From: an uncultured Bacilli bacterium
GTDB taxonomy: Bacteria > Bacillota_I > Bacilli_A > RF39 > UBA660
Direction: 5' to 3'
Assembly: GCA_934086315.1 (NCBI GenBank)
Contig: CAKOHZ010000001.1
Location: forward strand, 62,001-126,000
DNA length: 64,000 bases
Shown here: positions 32,582 through 42,074 of the stretch, piece after piece
How positions within the stretch are numbered: the stretch's first letter is position 1
How the letters are laid out: each line of letters starts with the position of its first letter
The notes under the pieces: model-generated
What the model was told of the DNA's origin: nothing
Databases searched by the model: none
The model's input: only the letters and a program-made list of their open reading frames with translations
Translations under genes and position numbers: made by a program

Positions 32582-33322
32582 TTATTCATTTATTATAAAG
32601 ATGTATCTATCTCTATCAGTTAAATCTTTTTCTATTATTATTTTAGAATCTTTAAAGTATTCAGCAGCAATATTTTTTATAAGATTTCCTTGCCACCATC
32701 CTATCTCAAAAGCAATTATAAACTTTTCATTTAAAAATGGCTTAATATTAGATATTATTTTTTTATAAAAATATAGTCCATTATCACTAGCAAACAATGC
32801 TATGTTTGGTTCATACTTCTTAACTGATTCCATTATCTTTTCATCAGTATCTATATATGGTGGATTGCTTATAACTATATCATATTTACCAGTTACTTCG
32901 CTTAACATATCACTTTTGATAAACTTAATATCTAAGTTTTTTTCTTTAGCATTAATTTTAGCAAGTTCTAAAGCATCATCTGATATGTCAACAGCAGTAA
33001 CATTAGAATCTAACTTTTTACCTAAAGCAATACTTATAGCTCCACTACCAGTACCTAAATCAAGAATATTAACTTTTTTATTAAATATTTTCTTTGAATA
33101 ATTTATAGTCTTCTCTACTAAATATTCAGTCTCATATCTAGGTATTAATACATTCTCATTAACATTTATTTTATATCCATAAAAATTAACGTAACCTATT
33201 AAATATTGTATTGGATAACCTTCTAATAATTTTTGGTAATCTTTATCTATATTTTTACTTACTTTAATTAGTTCTTCACTTTCAGGACGACTAAATCCTA
33301 AAGACATTATTTTATTAATCAT
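32582..33322 (-). CDS. prmC: Release-factor glutamine methyltransferase
   Basis: 246 residues from the ATG at MINKIMSLGF; a TTG four codons earlier is less likely. SAM-binding DLGTGSG at 88-94 and the amide-binding Asn153-Pro-Pro-Tyr156 in VISNPPYID are the HemK/PrmC signature. N-terminal helical domain with YPIQYLIG. Methylates the Gln of GGQ in PrfA/PrfB. Its start overlaps the prfA stop by eight bases, so substrate and enzyme are coupled. Confidence 0.95.
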   Translation of the reverse strand: MINKIMSLGFSRPESEELIKVSKNIDKDYQKLLEGYPIQYLIGYVNFYGYKINVNENVLIPRYETEYLVEKTINYSKKIFNKKVNILDLGTGSGAISIALGKKLDSNVTAVDISDDALELAKINAKEKNLDIKFIKSDMLSEVTGKYDIVISNPPYIDTDEKIMESVKKYEPNIALFASDNGLYFYKKIISNIKPFLNEKFIIAFEIGWWQGNLIKNIAAEYFKDSKIIIEKDLTDRDRYIFIINE

Positions 33323-34376
33323 TATGTTCTTCAAGTCTCATTCTTTCATCTTCAGCAATTAATGCATTAATTAAGTCTTCTAGGTCACCTTCCATAATTT
33401 TATCTAGATGCATTACTGTATAGTTAATTCTATGATCAGTAAGTCTATTTTGTGGATAATTATATGTTCTTATCTTTTCAGCTCTATCTCCAGTACCTAT
33501 TTTGCTTCTTCGTTCATTACCAAGTTTTTCATCTTGTTCTCTTTGTTTTAAATCATAAAGTCTTGTTTTTAATATTTGAAGTGCTCTTTCTTTATTCTTT
33601 ATTTGACTTCTTTCTACTTGACAATAAACTATTATACCAGTAGGTATATGTGTAACTCTAACTGCAGAATCTGTTGTATTAACGCATTGTCCTCCAGCAC
33701 CACTACTACGAGTTATATCTATTCTTATATCACTATCTTTTATTTCTACATCTATTTCTTCAGCTTCTGGCATAACTAATACTGTCGCAGTACTTGTATG
33801 TACTCTACCAGCAGATTCAGTTTCAGGTACTCTTTGAACTCTATGAGCTCCACTTTCATACTTAAGTTTTGAATAAACGCTTTCTCCACTAAGCATAAAT
33901 TCTATTTGAGAGTATCCTCCACTTTCACCAGGTACTTCATGAGTTACTTCAAGCTTCCATCCTTGTTTTTCAGCATATTTAGTATACATTCTAAATAAAT
34001 CTCCAGCAAAGATATTAGCTTCATCTCCTCCAGCAGCTCCACGAATCTCAATGATAACATTCTTTTCATCATTAGGATCCTTAGGTAAAAGCATAATCTT
34101 TAATTTACTTTCTAAAGATTCTTTTTCTTTATGTAAATTATCTATTTCTTCTAAAGCAAACTCTTTCATTTCAGGATCTTTAGACATTTCCTTCGCAGCT
34201 TCTATATCATCTAAAACAGTATTATACTTTTTATAAGCATCTACTACTGGTTCAATAGAATTCTTTTCCTTAGATATAGTTTGCATCTTTTTATAATCAT
34301 TATATACTTCTGGTTTTAATAATTCTTCACATAAATTATTATATCTTTCTTGTATTATCTCTAATCTTTCTTTCAT
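33315..34376 (-). CDS. prfA: Peptide chain release factor 1
   Basis: 353 residues. Helical N-terminal domain, the domain containing the RF1 stop-recognition PxT loop (GRVHTSTATV and following), then Gly228-Gly-Gln230 in RSSGAGGQCVNTTDSAVR. KIRTYNYPQNRLTDHR follows. Reads UAA and UAG; many genes here end in those codons. Precedes prmC, which modifies its GGQ. AAAGGGAGG ribosome-binding site. Confidence 0.97.
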   Translation of the reverse strand: MKERLEIIQERYNNLCEELLKPEVYNDYKKMQTISKEKNSIEPVVDAYKKYNTVLDDIEAAKEMSKDPEMKEFALEEIDNLHKEKESLESKLKIMLLPKDPNDEKNVIIEIRGAAGGDEANIFAGDLFRMYTKYAEKQGWKLEVTHEVPGESGGYSQIEFMLSGESVYSKLKYESGAHRVQRVPETESAGRVHTSTATVLVMPEAEEIDVEIKDSDIRIDITRSSGAGGQCVNTTDSAVRVTHIPTGIIVYCQVERSQIKNKERALQILKTRLYDLKQREQDEKLGNERRSKIGTGDRAEKIRTYNYPQNRLTDHRINYTVMHLDKIMEGDLEDLINALIAEDERMRLEEHND

Positions 34377-34412
34377 ATTTCCTCCCTTTATTAAATATTT
34401 AAGAAAGCCTCG

Positions 34413-34859
34413 CTACAAGTCAGATTCGTCTTCATACCCTTCATCAACAATAACTAAATCCCTTAAGTCATCGTCTGTATCATCATCTTCAGTTTCATCA
34501 ATATCATCATAGAAGTCACTTTCTTGTTCTTCCATATCTTCATCTTTTTCTTCAAGTGTATCTTCGTCATCTTCTAATTCTTCTTCAAGTTCCTTAATAT
34601 TGATTTCAGCAGTATGATTCTCTCTTAAATCCCAATATCCTTTTTCAAGTTGAATAAATCTCTTTTCAGTCGCAAGTAATGCAAAGAAATCAGCTATTTG
34701 ATTTTCAAATGCATCCTCTCCAAGATTAAGTTCATCACATATTATTTTAAATATGTCATTAATCTTCATCTTTTTTCCTTTTTCTTTTAATATTATATAT
34801 GCAATGTCATCAAATGGCATTGTTTCTAACTCTTCTTTACTTACAGTTTTAAATTTCAT
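34413..34859 (-). CDS. rpoE: DNA-directed RNA polymerase delta subunit
   Basis: 148 residues. Folded N-terminal HARE-HTH domain at about 1-90 (MPFDDIAYIILKEKGKKM, DELNLGEDAFENQIADFFALLATEKRF, GYWDLRE read in blocks) followed by a strongly acidic Asp/Glu tail, the delta-subunit architecture. It speeds RNA polymerase recycling and is restricted to Bacilli and relatives, so it is a useful taxonomic marker here. 36 bases upstream of prfA; AAGGAGG ribosome-binding site. Confidence 0.95.
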   Translation of the reverse strand: MKFKTVSKEELETMPFDDIAYIILKEKGKKMKINDIFKIICDELNLGEDAFENQIADFFALLATEKRFIQLEKGYWDLRENHTAEINIKELEEELEDDEDTLEEKDEDMEEQESDFYDDIDETEDDDTDDDLRDLVIVDEGYEDESDL

Positions 34860-34978
34860 TATTTATTAAGCCTCCTTAAGACTACTTTTTCTTTCCCTTA
34901 AAATTATACATATTTTTTTATATAAATCAAGTATTTTTTTTAGATTTACAATACATAATAATTAATGGTGTAAATGAT

Positions 34979-36913
34979 ATGAAAAAAATACTATTATTAA
35001 CTAAAATATTTATATTCAGTTTTTTCTCTATTATTATAATAATTTTAAGTCTATATGCTTATGCTTTTATCACACCTAAGTTCAATATTAATACAAGTAA
35101 GAGTATAACTTATTATGATAAATATGGTAATGATTTATTCCAAGAAAGAGAAAAAAGTGATTATGTAGAATTATCTAATATCAGTGATTATGTTAAAAAT
35201 GCTATTGTTTCTATTGAAGATAAGAATTTTTATAATCATAAAGGATTTGATTATTTAAGAATTGCTAAAGCTATGTTTGTAAACTTAAAAAGTAAAAAAA
35301 TTAAAGAAGGAGCATCTACTATTTCTCAACAATATATCAAAAATCTATATTTGACTTTTGATAAAACATGGGAAAGAAAAATACAAGAAGCACTTCTTAC
35401 TTTAGAACTAGAAACACATTATTCAAAAAACGAAATACTTGAAGGATATTTAAATACTATAGATTTTGGTGCTGGTAATTATGGAATTAAAGAAGCAAGT
35501 AAATATTATTTTAATAAAGAACCAAAAGATTTAACTCTCGCCGAAGCTTCAATAATAGTTGGAATACCTAAAAATCCAAGTTACTATAACCCAATAGCTC
35601 ATTACGAAAATGCAAAAGATAGGCAGAAAGATGTACTCTCTAGTATGGTTAAAAATAAATTAATTTCTACTGATGAAATGAATAAAGCATATAATGAAGA
35701 ATTAAAATTCTATGGAAAAAATGATAAAGTTGAACTTTCAAGTATATATTATTACAAAGATGCTGTTTTAAAAGAACTTTCCAACATAAAAGAAATACCA
35801 TCATCCTTATTAGATATGGAAGGACTTAAAATATACACTAATCTTGATAAAGATGTACAAAAAAACTTAGAAAATAATGTTGATAAAGAAATGAAAGATA
35901 CTACTTTACAGGTAGCATCTGTAGTAATAACGCCAACAAATGGTAAAATAGTTGCTCTAATTGGAGGCAAAGATTACTCAATATCACAGTACAATAGAGC
36001 TTACTCTTCAAAAAGACAAGTTGGTTCAACTATAAAACCTTTTCTTTATTATAGTGCCCTTGAAAATGGATTTACCCCTTCAAGTACATTCTTAAGTGAA
36101 AGAACAACATTCAATCTAGGAGATACTATGTATTCTCCGAGAAATGCAGGAAATATCTACGCTAATAAAAATATTTCCATGTTATCAGCTATTGCATATT
36201 CAGATAACATCTATGCTATGAAAACACATCTTTTCTTAGGAACTGATATGCTATCTAAAACAATAAAAAGAGTTGGTATCAAAACAGAAGTAAAAGAAAA
36301 CGCATCTTCTGCTTTAGGTACAACTGAAATAAATATGATAGACTTCAGTAATGGTTTTATAACACTTGCCAATGAAGGTAAACATGAAAGTCCACATCTA
36401 ATTGAAAAAGTAACTGATAATACAGGTAAAATAATTTATGAATATAAATATAATGAAGATTATGTATTAAATAAGAAATACGTATATATTCTAAACAACT
36501 TATTAACATCAACTTATAATTATAGTCTTATTAATTACACTTCCCCAACACTAGTTAGCATAGGAAATGAACTAAAAGGTAAATATGCTGCCAAAAGTGG
36601 TAGTACATCAACAGATTATTGGACTGTTGGATACAATAAAGACTATTTAATACTTGTTTGGGCTGGAAATGATGATAATACTAATGTAAAATCAAAAGAT
36701 TCTAAAATAACTAAAAAAATATGGGCTAAAACGATTACATCTATTAAAGATAATAAAAATGAATGGTATGAAATACCTAAAGGCATAACTGCTACCTCAA
36801 TAAATTCCATAAGTGGTGAATCAAGTAGTAATGGTTTTGTATGCTACTATGAAAAAGGATCAGAACCCACATATGATATAAATTTTTCCAATATAAAAGA
36901 CTCTTTAAATTAA
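34979..36913 (+). CDS. Class A penicillin-binding protein (transglycosylase/transpeptidase)
   Basis: 644 residues. N-terminal anchor at about 10-31. Glycosyltransferase GT51 domain with catalytic Glu80 in SIEDKNFYNHKGFD, ASTISQQYIKNLYL, and EGYLNTIDFGAGNYGI. Transpeptidase domain with Ser350-Thr-Ile-Lys353 in QVGSTIKP, SDN in AYSDNIYA and Lys539-Ser-Gly in AAKSGSTSTD. All active-site motifs are intact. It polymerises and cross-links peptidoglycan. Shorter than PBP1 of Bacillus, with no C-terminal extension. Divergent from rpoE and ended by a terminator on its last codons. Confidence 0.95.
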   Translation: MKKILLLTKIFIFSFFSIIIIILSLYAYAFITPKFNINTSKSITYYDKYGNDLFQEREKSDYVELSNISDYVKNAIVSIEDKNFYNHKGFDYLRIAKAMFVNLKSKKIKEGASTISQQYIKNLYLTFDKTWERKIQEALLTLELETHYSKNEILEGYLNTIDFGAGNYGIKEASKYYFNKEPKDLTLAEASIIVGIPKNPSYYNPIAHYENAKDRQKDVLSSMVKNKLISTDEMNKAYNEELKFYGKNDKVELSSIYYYKDAVLKELSNIKEIPSSLLDMEGLKIYTNLDKDVQKNLENNVDKEMKDTTLQVASVVITPTNGKIVALIGGKDYSISQYNRAYSSKRQVGSTIKPFLYYSALENGFTPSSTFLSERTTFNLGDTMYSPRNAGNIYANKNISMLSAIAYSDNIYAMKTHLFLGTDMLSKTIKRVGIKTEVKENASSALGTTEINMIDFSNGFITLANEGKHESPHLIEKVTDNTGKIIYEYKYNEDYVLNKKYVYILNNLLTSTYNYSLINYTSPTLVSIGNELKGKYAAKSGSTSTDYWTVGYNKDYLILVWAGNDDNTNVKSKDSKITKKIWAKTITSIKDNKNEWYEIPKGITATSINSISGESSSNGFVCYYEKGSEPTYDINFSNIKDSLN

Positions 36914-36927
36914 GAGTCTATTTTTTT
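36898..36927 (+). terminator. Terminator overlapping the 3' end of the PBP gene
   Basis: AGACTCTT (36898-36905) and AAGAGTCT (36912-36919) followed by ATTTTTTT; the stop codon is in the loop/stem. Confidence 0.8.
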
Positions 36928-38083
36928 ATTCTTCTATTTTAGTTCCACAATTACTACAAAACTTACCAACAGCTATTTCTCCACATTTAGGACATTTCTT
37001 TGGTTCAGGTACATCTTCAACTTTAACTTCTTCATTATTAAATATTGTACCCATTTCAGGTTGATTAGTTTCTGGTTTATAACCATTTACATCAGTACCA
37101 TTATTAATAGCACCCATCATATTATTAACAGCACCAGTAGCCATATTCATACCCATGAATCCCATCATAGCACCATTTTCATTAGAAGATGCATTTCTTA
37201 AAGCATCAGCAGAAGCACTAGCCATTAATCCAGATTGTAAATTCTTATTTGAGAATATAGTAGCTTCATCAATCTTATTAACCTTAACCATAGATTCATC
37301 AGTAAGATTAATATCTCCAATAGCTACATCTACTACTTCTAAACCAAAATTCTTTCTCCAAGAATCATCTAAACATACATTCATTTCTTCAGAAATATCA
37401 CCATTATATAAACCAATATCTCCAAAAGAAACTTTATGTTTTCTCATAACAACAGTAATTGCTTGAGTTAATTTTTCAATAAATTTAGATTGTAATTGAC
37501 TACCAATAACATCTTCATAATAAACAGTATCAGCAGCATTAGCTCCTATAACACTATTTACTAACATAATTGGATCAGCTACTTTAAAAGCATATTCTCC
37601 AAAGAATGTTACTTCTAACATACCATATTTTTCATCAGTAATCTTTCTAGGTTGTGGTGAACCAAATTTATTACCTGCGATAGTTAATAGATTTACATAG
37701 TAAACCCTTTGATCCTTAGCAGTTTGTCCTCCATATGTAAAACGTTTTCCAATTGTCTTAAATGTATCTATAATTCCTTTTCCAAGACCACCAGTAAATA
37801 TACTAGGTTCACTACTAGTATCAAAATAAAATGTACCTGCATCAGCAGTAAATTCTTTGATTTCTCCATTTTCAATAAGCATCATTGCCATGCCTTGAGG
37901 TACTACAATAGTACTTCCATTAGTAATAATTCCTTCACTTGGATTATTATTTGCTTGTCCATGATTAATAATTCCTCTTTGTATTAATACATTTTTTGAA
38001 ATAGTAGGACAAGTCACAAACTCTTTAAATTGATCTCCAAGAGCAGTAGTAGTAGCTCCTGATAATGCTTTTATTAATCCCAT
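36926..38083 (-). CDS. SPFH-domain protein of the YdjI family with C-terminal zinc ribbon
   Basis: 385 residues. N-terminal SPFH/band-7-type domain (about 1-280; IVVPQGMAMMLIENGEIKEF, RVYYVNLLTIAGNKFGSPQP and GLEVVDVAIGDINL) is followed by a Met/Asn/Gly-rich linker and a zinc-ribbon tail with CPKCGE and CSNCGTK. This matches Bacillus YdjI, which helps recruit the PspA-type stress protein to the membrane. No membrane helix. Partner genes ydjG/ydjH are not beside it. Convergent with the PBP gene; single gene unit. Confidence 0.85.
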   Translation of the reverse strand: MGLIKALSGATTTALGDQFKEFVTCPTISKNVLIQRGIINHGQANNNPSEGIITNGSTIVVPQGMAMMLIENGEIKEFTADAGTFYFDTSSEPSIFTGGLGKGIIDTFKTIGKRFTYGGQTAKDQRVYYVNLLTIAGNKFGSPQPRKITDEKYGMLEVTFFGEYAFKVADPIMLVNSVIGANAADTVYYEDVIGSQLQSKFIEKLTQAITVVMRKHKVSFGDIGLYNGDISEEMNVCLDDSWRKNFGLEVVDVAIGDINLTDESMVKVNKIDEATIFSNKNLQSGLMASASADALRNASSNENGAMMGFMGMNMATGAVNNMMGAINNGTDVNGYKPETNQPEMGTIFNNEEVKVEDVPEPKKCPKCGEIAVGKFCSNCGTKIEE

Positions 38084-38167
38084 AATGATTACCTCTTTCC
38101 TATAATTCTAAATTAATTATAACATTTATATTTTCTTAGTAAATATTTTTTTATTTTAAAATGTAAA

Positions 38168-38192
38168 GTAAAACACACTACATAGGTGTGTT
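38168..38192 (-). terminator. Terminator of the noc-like gene
   Basis: AACACACT / AGGTGTGTT arms across the stop codon of the gene with T-rich sequence on the minus-strand 3' side. Confidence 0.6.
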
Positions 38193-39419
38193 CTTATTAA
38201 TTTCAATAACGATTTGATATTTATCAGTTAAATCTACTTCGCTAGTTTCAATTAAATTACTAACTTGGTCTAAACTACTAACAAAATCTCTGACTTTATT
38301 AATTACTTTTGGTAAGTCTACCTCACCATATTCATTAAGTAGTGAATTTTCATCCACTTTCTCTTCTTTAATATCATCTTGTTCATCAGGAAATTTATAT
38401 GGATTAAAATAAGGCTCACTAGATTTAACTGGTTCACTTGGTTGTTCATAAACAGTAGTAAAGTTTACTGGTTCAGCATCAGGTTTATCAAATGTATCAT
38501 TCATATTATTATTTGTATTCTCACTTATAAATGGCGTTTCAATATTACTTGAAATTTCATTTGAAGCTTGACTCATATTTTGAATATTAGATACTCCACT
38601 ATTTTTTTGAAATGGATTTATTATTTCAGTATCATCAGTAAACTCTGTTAACGTAGATGTTTCAGGCTCTATAGATACAACATCAGGAACTTTTATATCT
38701 AAATACTCTTCTACTGGATTATTGCCAATAACCTGTTCCTTTGATTCAACAATTGGCTCAGGCTTTAAGAATTTTTGAATATCAGTTGGTAATTCTTCTT
38801 TTTCTATTTTATCTCTATTCAATAATTCACTTACTGCTTCTTCTGTTTGTCTAACAGTTAATTTTTCACTAGTTATTCTATGTAATAAACTTTTTTGCAA
38901 ATCCTCATTATTAAGTGATAATAAACTTCTAGCATGTCTTTCAGATATTCTATTATATAAAAGAGCATCTTGAACTTCTTTTGGTAAATTCAAAAGTCTC
39001 ATTTTATTAGCTACTGCTGATTGACTTATTCCAAGCTTAATAGCTATATCTTCTTGAGTAAATCCTCTATCCATTAATTTTTTATATGATTGAGCCTCTT
39101 CAATAACAGATAAATTCTTTCTTTGAAGGTTTTCAAGTAAAGCTATTTCTGCACTAGTATTATCATCAGTATTATTTATAATAGCAGGAATCTTTTTAAG
39201 ACCAGCAATACAAGAAGCTTTATATCTTCTTTCACCTGCTATTATTTCATATTTTTCTCCAATACTTCTAAGTACTATAGGTTGTATTACACCATATTTA
39301 ATAATAGAATTAGCCAGCTCGTTTAATTCTTTTTCATCAAAAGCAAGTCTTGGTTGAAATCTATTAGGTATAATATCTTCAACAGGTATATAATAAATTT
39401 TATCTTTATTCTCGTCCAT
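38178..39419 (-). CDS. noc: ParB/Noc-family DNA-binding CTPase, Noc-type specificity residues
   Basis: 413 residues. CTP-binding N domain (IIPNRFQPR, GERRYKA at 63-69, ENLQR at 96-100), DNA-binding domain with GISQSAVANKMRLLNLP (130-146) and ISERHARSLL (158-167), then a low-complexity acidic linker of about 130 residues and a C-terminal dimerisation segment. Gln133, Lys139 and Arg161 fall at the positions that distinguish Noc (Q, K, R) from ParB (R, T, G). Position 144 is Asn, where Noc has Lys. Next to rsmG as in Bacillus noc. It lacks the amphipathic N-terminal membrane helix of Bacillus Noc. Spo0J-type ParB with a long tail is the alternative; no parA is in the window. Confidence 0.8.
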   Translation of the reverse strand: MDENKDKIYYIPVEDIIPNRFQPRLAFDEKELNELANSIIKYGVIQPIVLRSIGEKYEIIAGERRYKASCIAGLKKIPAIINNTDDNTSAEIALLENLQRKNLSVIEEAQSYKKLMDRGFTQEDIAIKLGISQSAVANKMRLLNLPKEVQDALLYNRISERHARSLLSLNNEDLQKSLLHRITSEKLTVRQTEEAVSELLNRDKIEKEELPTDIQKFLKPEPIVESKEQVIGNNPVEEYLDIKVPDVVSIEPETSTLTEFTDDTEIINPFQKNSGVSNIQNMSQASNEISSNIETPFISENTNNNMNDTFDKPDAEPVNFTTVYEQPSEPVKSSEPYFNPYKFPDEQDDIKEEKVDENSLLNEYGEVDLPKVINKVRDFVSSLDQVSNLIETSEVDLTDKYQIVIEINKNTPM

Positions 39420-39498
39420 AATCTCTATCCTTTTTTCCTACTATATATTCATTTTAAAGCATTTTAAAGATTTTATCAAGTTATTAACTAGATATTTA

Positions 39499-40209
39499 CT
39501 ATTTATTTTTATACATTTTTAATAAAGAATTATAACTTCTAGGATACTTTTTATCAGTTACTTTTTCTTTTTTATATACAGGTATTACTCTATAAGCTTC
39601 ATTAATTGGTAAATTATATACTTCTTTTTGAATTAGTTTTATACCAAGTTCTTTTTCTAAATAACTATATTTCACTAACTCTTCTTCACAATTAGATTTT
39701 AATGGAACTAAAACGCCATCTATTTTTACTAAAGATGTAACCATTTCAAGTATCATAGGTATTGATGTAACAGCTCTACATGTAACAATATCAAATTTTT
39801 CACGTTCTTTAGAACTATAATTTTCAATCCTATCATTTATCACAGTAACATTTTCTAATTTCAAAGTATTTTTTACTGCATTTAAGAACATACATTTTTT
39901 TCCATTAGATTCGACTAATGTAACATTTATTTTAGAAAATACTATAGCAAGTGGAAGTCCAGGAAAACCAGCTCCTGTCCCAAAATCACATAAACTTTTC
40001 TCCTCGTTCAAATCTACTACTTTTGATAAACATAACGAATCATAAAAATGTAACAAAAATACATCTTTTTCTTCAAGAATAGTAGTCATATTAAATTTAT
40101 TATTCCATTCTACTAACATTTCAAAATAAGTAAAAAACTTACTATATAATTCTTCACTTATCTTAATATTTAATTTATCACAATATAATATAAACTCTTC
40201 TTTAGTCAT
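39499..40209 (-). CDS. rsmG: 16S rRNA (guanine-N7)-methyltransferase G
   Basis: 236 residues. KFNMTTILEEKDVFLLHFYDS N-terminal block, SAM-binding DFGTGAGFPGLPLA, KKCMFLNAV and VTCRAVTSI are RsmG/GidB signatures. Methylates G527 region of 16S rRNA. Overlaps the end of mnmG by eight bases; continues the rpmH-to-noc arrangement of Firmicutes origins. Confidence 0.96.
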   Translation of the reverse strand: MTKEEFILYCDKLNIKISEELYSKFFTYFEMLVEWNNKFNMTTILEEKDVFLLHFYDSLCLSKVVDLNEEKSLCDFGTGAGFPGLPLAIVFSKINVTLVESNGKKCMFLNAVKNTLKLENVTVINDRIENYSSKEREKFDIVTCRAVTSIPMILEMVTSLVKIDGVLVPLKSNCEEELVKYSYLEKELGIKLIQKEVYNLPINEAYRVIPVYKKEKVTDKKYPRSYNSLLKMYKNK

Positions 40210-42064
40210 TATTGTATTCCTTTTTTAAATAAACTAATAACATAGTAATATCAGATGGATTAACACCACTTATTCTAGACGCTTGTCCTATAGTTAAAGG
40301 TCTAATCTTACTAAATTTTTGTCTTGCTTCAGTAGCTATATTAGGTACTTTTTCATAATCTATATCTTCAGGTATTTGTTTATTTTCAAGTTTTAACATC
40401 TTTTCTACTTCAGCTTTAGTCTTATCTATATATCCTTTATATTTAATTTCAATTTGAACCATATCAGCTATCTTTTTATCATATGACTTATTCATATAAT
40501 CAAGTAAAACACATATATCAATTTCAGGTCTTTTTACTAAATCTTTTAAAGATGTTCTTCCATATATTTTAGATGAATTAATACTTTCTAAGAACTTATT
40601 AACTTCATCTGTAGATGTTAAATAATTATTCTCTAAATAGTCTTCTAATTCTTTCATATCATTAATCATCTTAGTAAATATTTCATACTTTTCATCATTT
40701 ATAAGACCATGTTTTCTACCATAAGGAGTTAATCTAAGTGCTGCATTATCATGTCTTAAAAGTAATCTAAATTCAGCACGAGATGTTAATAACCTATATG
40801 GTTCAGTTATACCTTTGTTAATTAAATCATCAATAAGAACACCTATATACGCTTCATTTCTCTTTAATATAAATGGTTCTTTTCCTTGTAATTTTAAAGA
40901 TGCATTAATACCTGCCATAAGTCCCTGAGCAGCAGCTTCTTCATAACCACTAGTTCCATTTATTTGGCCAGCAGTAAATAAGTTTTCAAGTACCTTATTT
41001 TCTAATGACATCTTTAATTGTAATGGATCAATTGCATCATACTCAATTGCATAACCATATTTAGTTATTACTACATTATGAAGACCATCCATAGTTTTTA
41101 ATAATTTTTCTTGTATCTCATGAGGCATTGTAGTAGAAAAACCACCAACATAATATTCTATATCATCACTACGTTCAGGTTCTAAGAATATTTGATGTCT
41201 ATCTTTATCATTAAATTTAACTACTTTGTCTTCAATAGATGGACAATAACGAGGTCCAACTCCTTTAATCATTCCACTATATAAAGAACATTTATCTAAA
41301 TTATCCATAATTATTTTATGTGTTTCTTTATTAGTATAAGTTAAATAACATGGTGTTTGTTTATTAACATCATAAGTTGCATCATAAAAATTACTAAATG
41401 TAAGTGGTTCTTTATCTCCTTCTTCTATTTGTATTTCATCAAAGTTAATACTACTTTTTAATATTCTAGGAGGAGTACCAGTCTTTAATCTTATTATATT
41501 TATACCATTCTTTTGAAGGGAATCACTCAAATACATAGAATTCTTCTCTCCATGAGGTCCACCTTTATGTTTTTCATGACCACACATAATATCAGAATTT
41601 AAATATGTTCCAGTCGTAAGAATAACAGCTTTACTTTCTATTCTTTCACCATCTTCAGTAATAATTCCACATACTTTTTTATCTTCAACAATTAGTTCTT
41701 TAACTATTGCTTCTTTAATATCTAAATTCTTAGTTTCTCTTAAAGTTTTTAGCATTTCTTTAGGATAATTAACCTTACATCCTTGACATCTAAGTGATCT
41801 AACACCAGGTCCTTTTTTTACATTAAGCATCTTAATTTGAAGATGAGTTTTATCAGCACAATAACCCATTTCTCCACCTAATGCATCTATTTCACGTACA
41901 ACAATACCCTTTGCAGAACCTCCTATTGATGGATTACAAGGCATATCAGCTATATTATTTATATTAATTGTAATAAGTAAAGTCTTTTCACCCATTCTAG
42001 CACTTGCTAAAGAAGCCTCACATCCAGCATGACCGCCACCAACAACTATAACATCATATTTCAT
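40202..42064 (-). CDS. mnmG: tRNA U34 carboxymethylaminomethyl synthase, FAD subunit
   Basis: 620 residues. FAD-binding GGGHAGCEA (8-16), MPCNPSIGGSAKG, VRSLRCQGCKVNYPKEM, and ASRAEFRLLLRHDNA. The C-terminal helical domain ends ISGVNPSDITMLLVYLK. Works with MnmE to modify wobble U of several tRNAs using FAD, NADH and methylene-THF. 10 bases after mnmE. Confidence 0.97.
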   Translation of the reverse strand: MKYDVIVVGGGHAGCEASLASARMGEKTLLITININNIADMPCNPSIGGSAKGIVVREIDALGGEMGYCADKTHLQIKMLNVKKGPGVRSLRCQGCKVNYPKEMLKTLRETKNLDIKEAIVKELIVEDKKVCGIITEDGERIESKAVILTTGTYLNSDIMCGHEKHKGGPHGEKNSMYLSDSLQKNGINIIRLKTGTPPRILKSSINFDEIQIEEGDKEPLTFSNFYDATYDVNKQTPCYLTYTNKETHKIIMDNLDKCSLYSGMIKGVGPRYCPSIEDKVVKFNDKDRHQIFLEPERSDDIEYYVGGFSTTMPHEIQEKLLKTMDGLHNVVITKYGYAIEYDAIDPLQLKMSLENKVLENLFTAGQINGTSGYEEAAAQGLMAGINASLKLQGKEPFILKRNEAYIGVLIDDLINKGITEPYRLLTSRAEFRLLLRHDNAALRLTPYGRKHGLINDEKYEIFTKMINDMKELEDYLENNYLTSTDEVNKFLESINSSKIYGRTSLKDLVKRPEIDICVLLDYMNKSYDKKIADMVQIEIKYKGYIDKTKAEVEKMLKLENKQIPEDIDYEKVPNIATEARQKFSKIRPLTIGQASRISGVNPSDITMLLVYLKKEYNND

Positions 42065-42074
42065 TTTTTATCAT

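Noticed and set aside
37155..37466. 103-codon plus-strand frame inside the SPFH gene
   Set aside because: Antisense to conserved SPFH sequence and no start signals.
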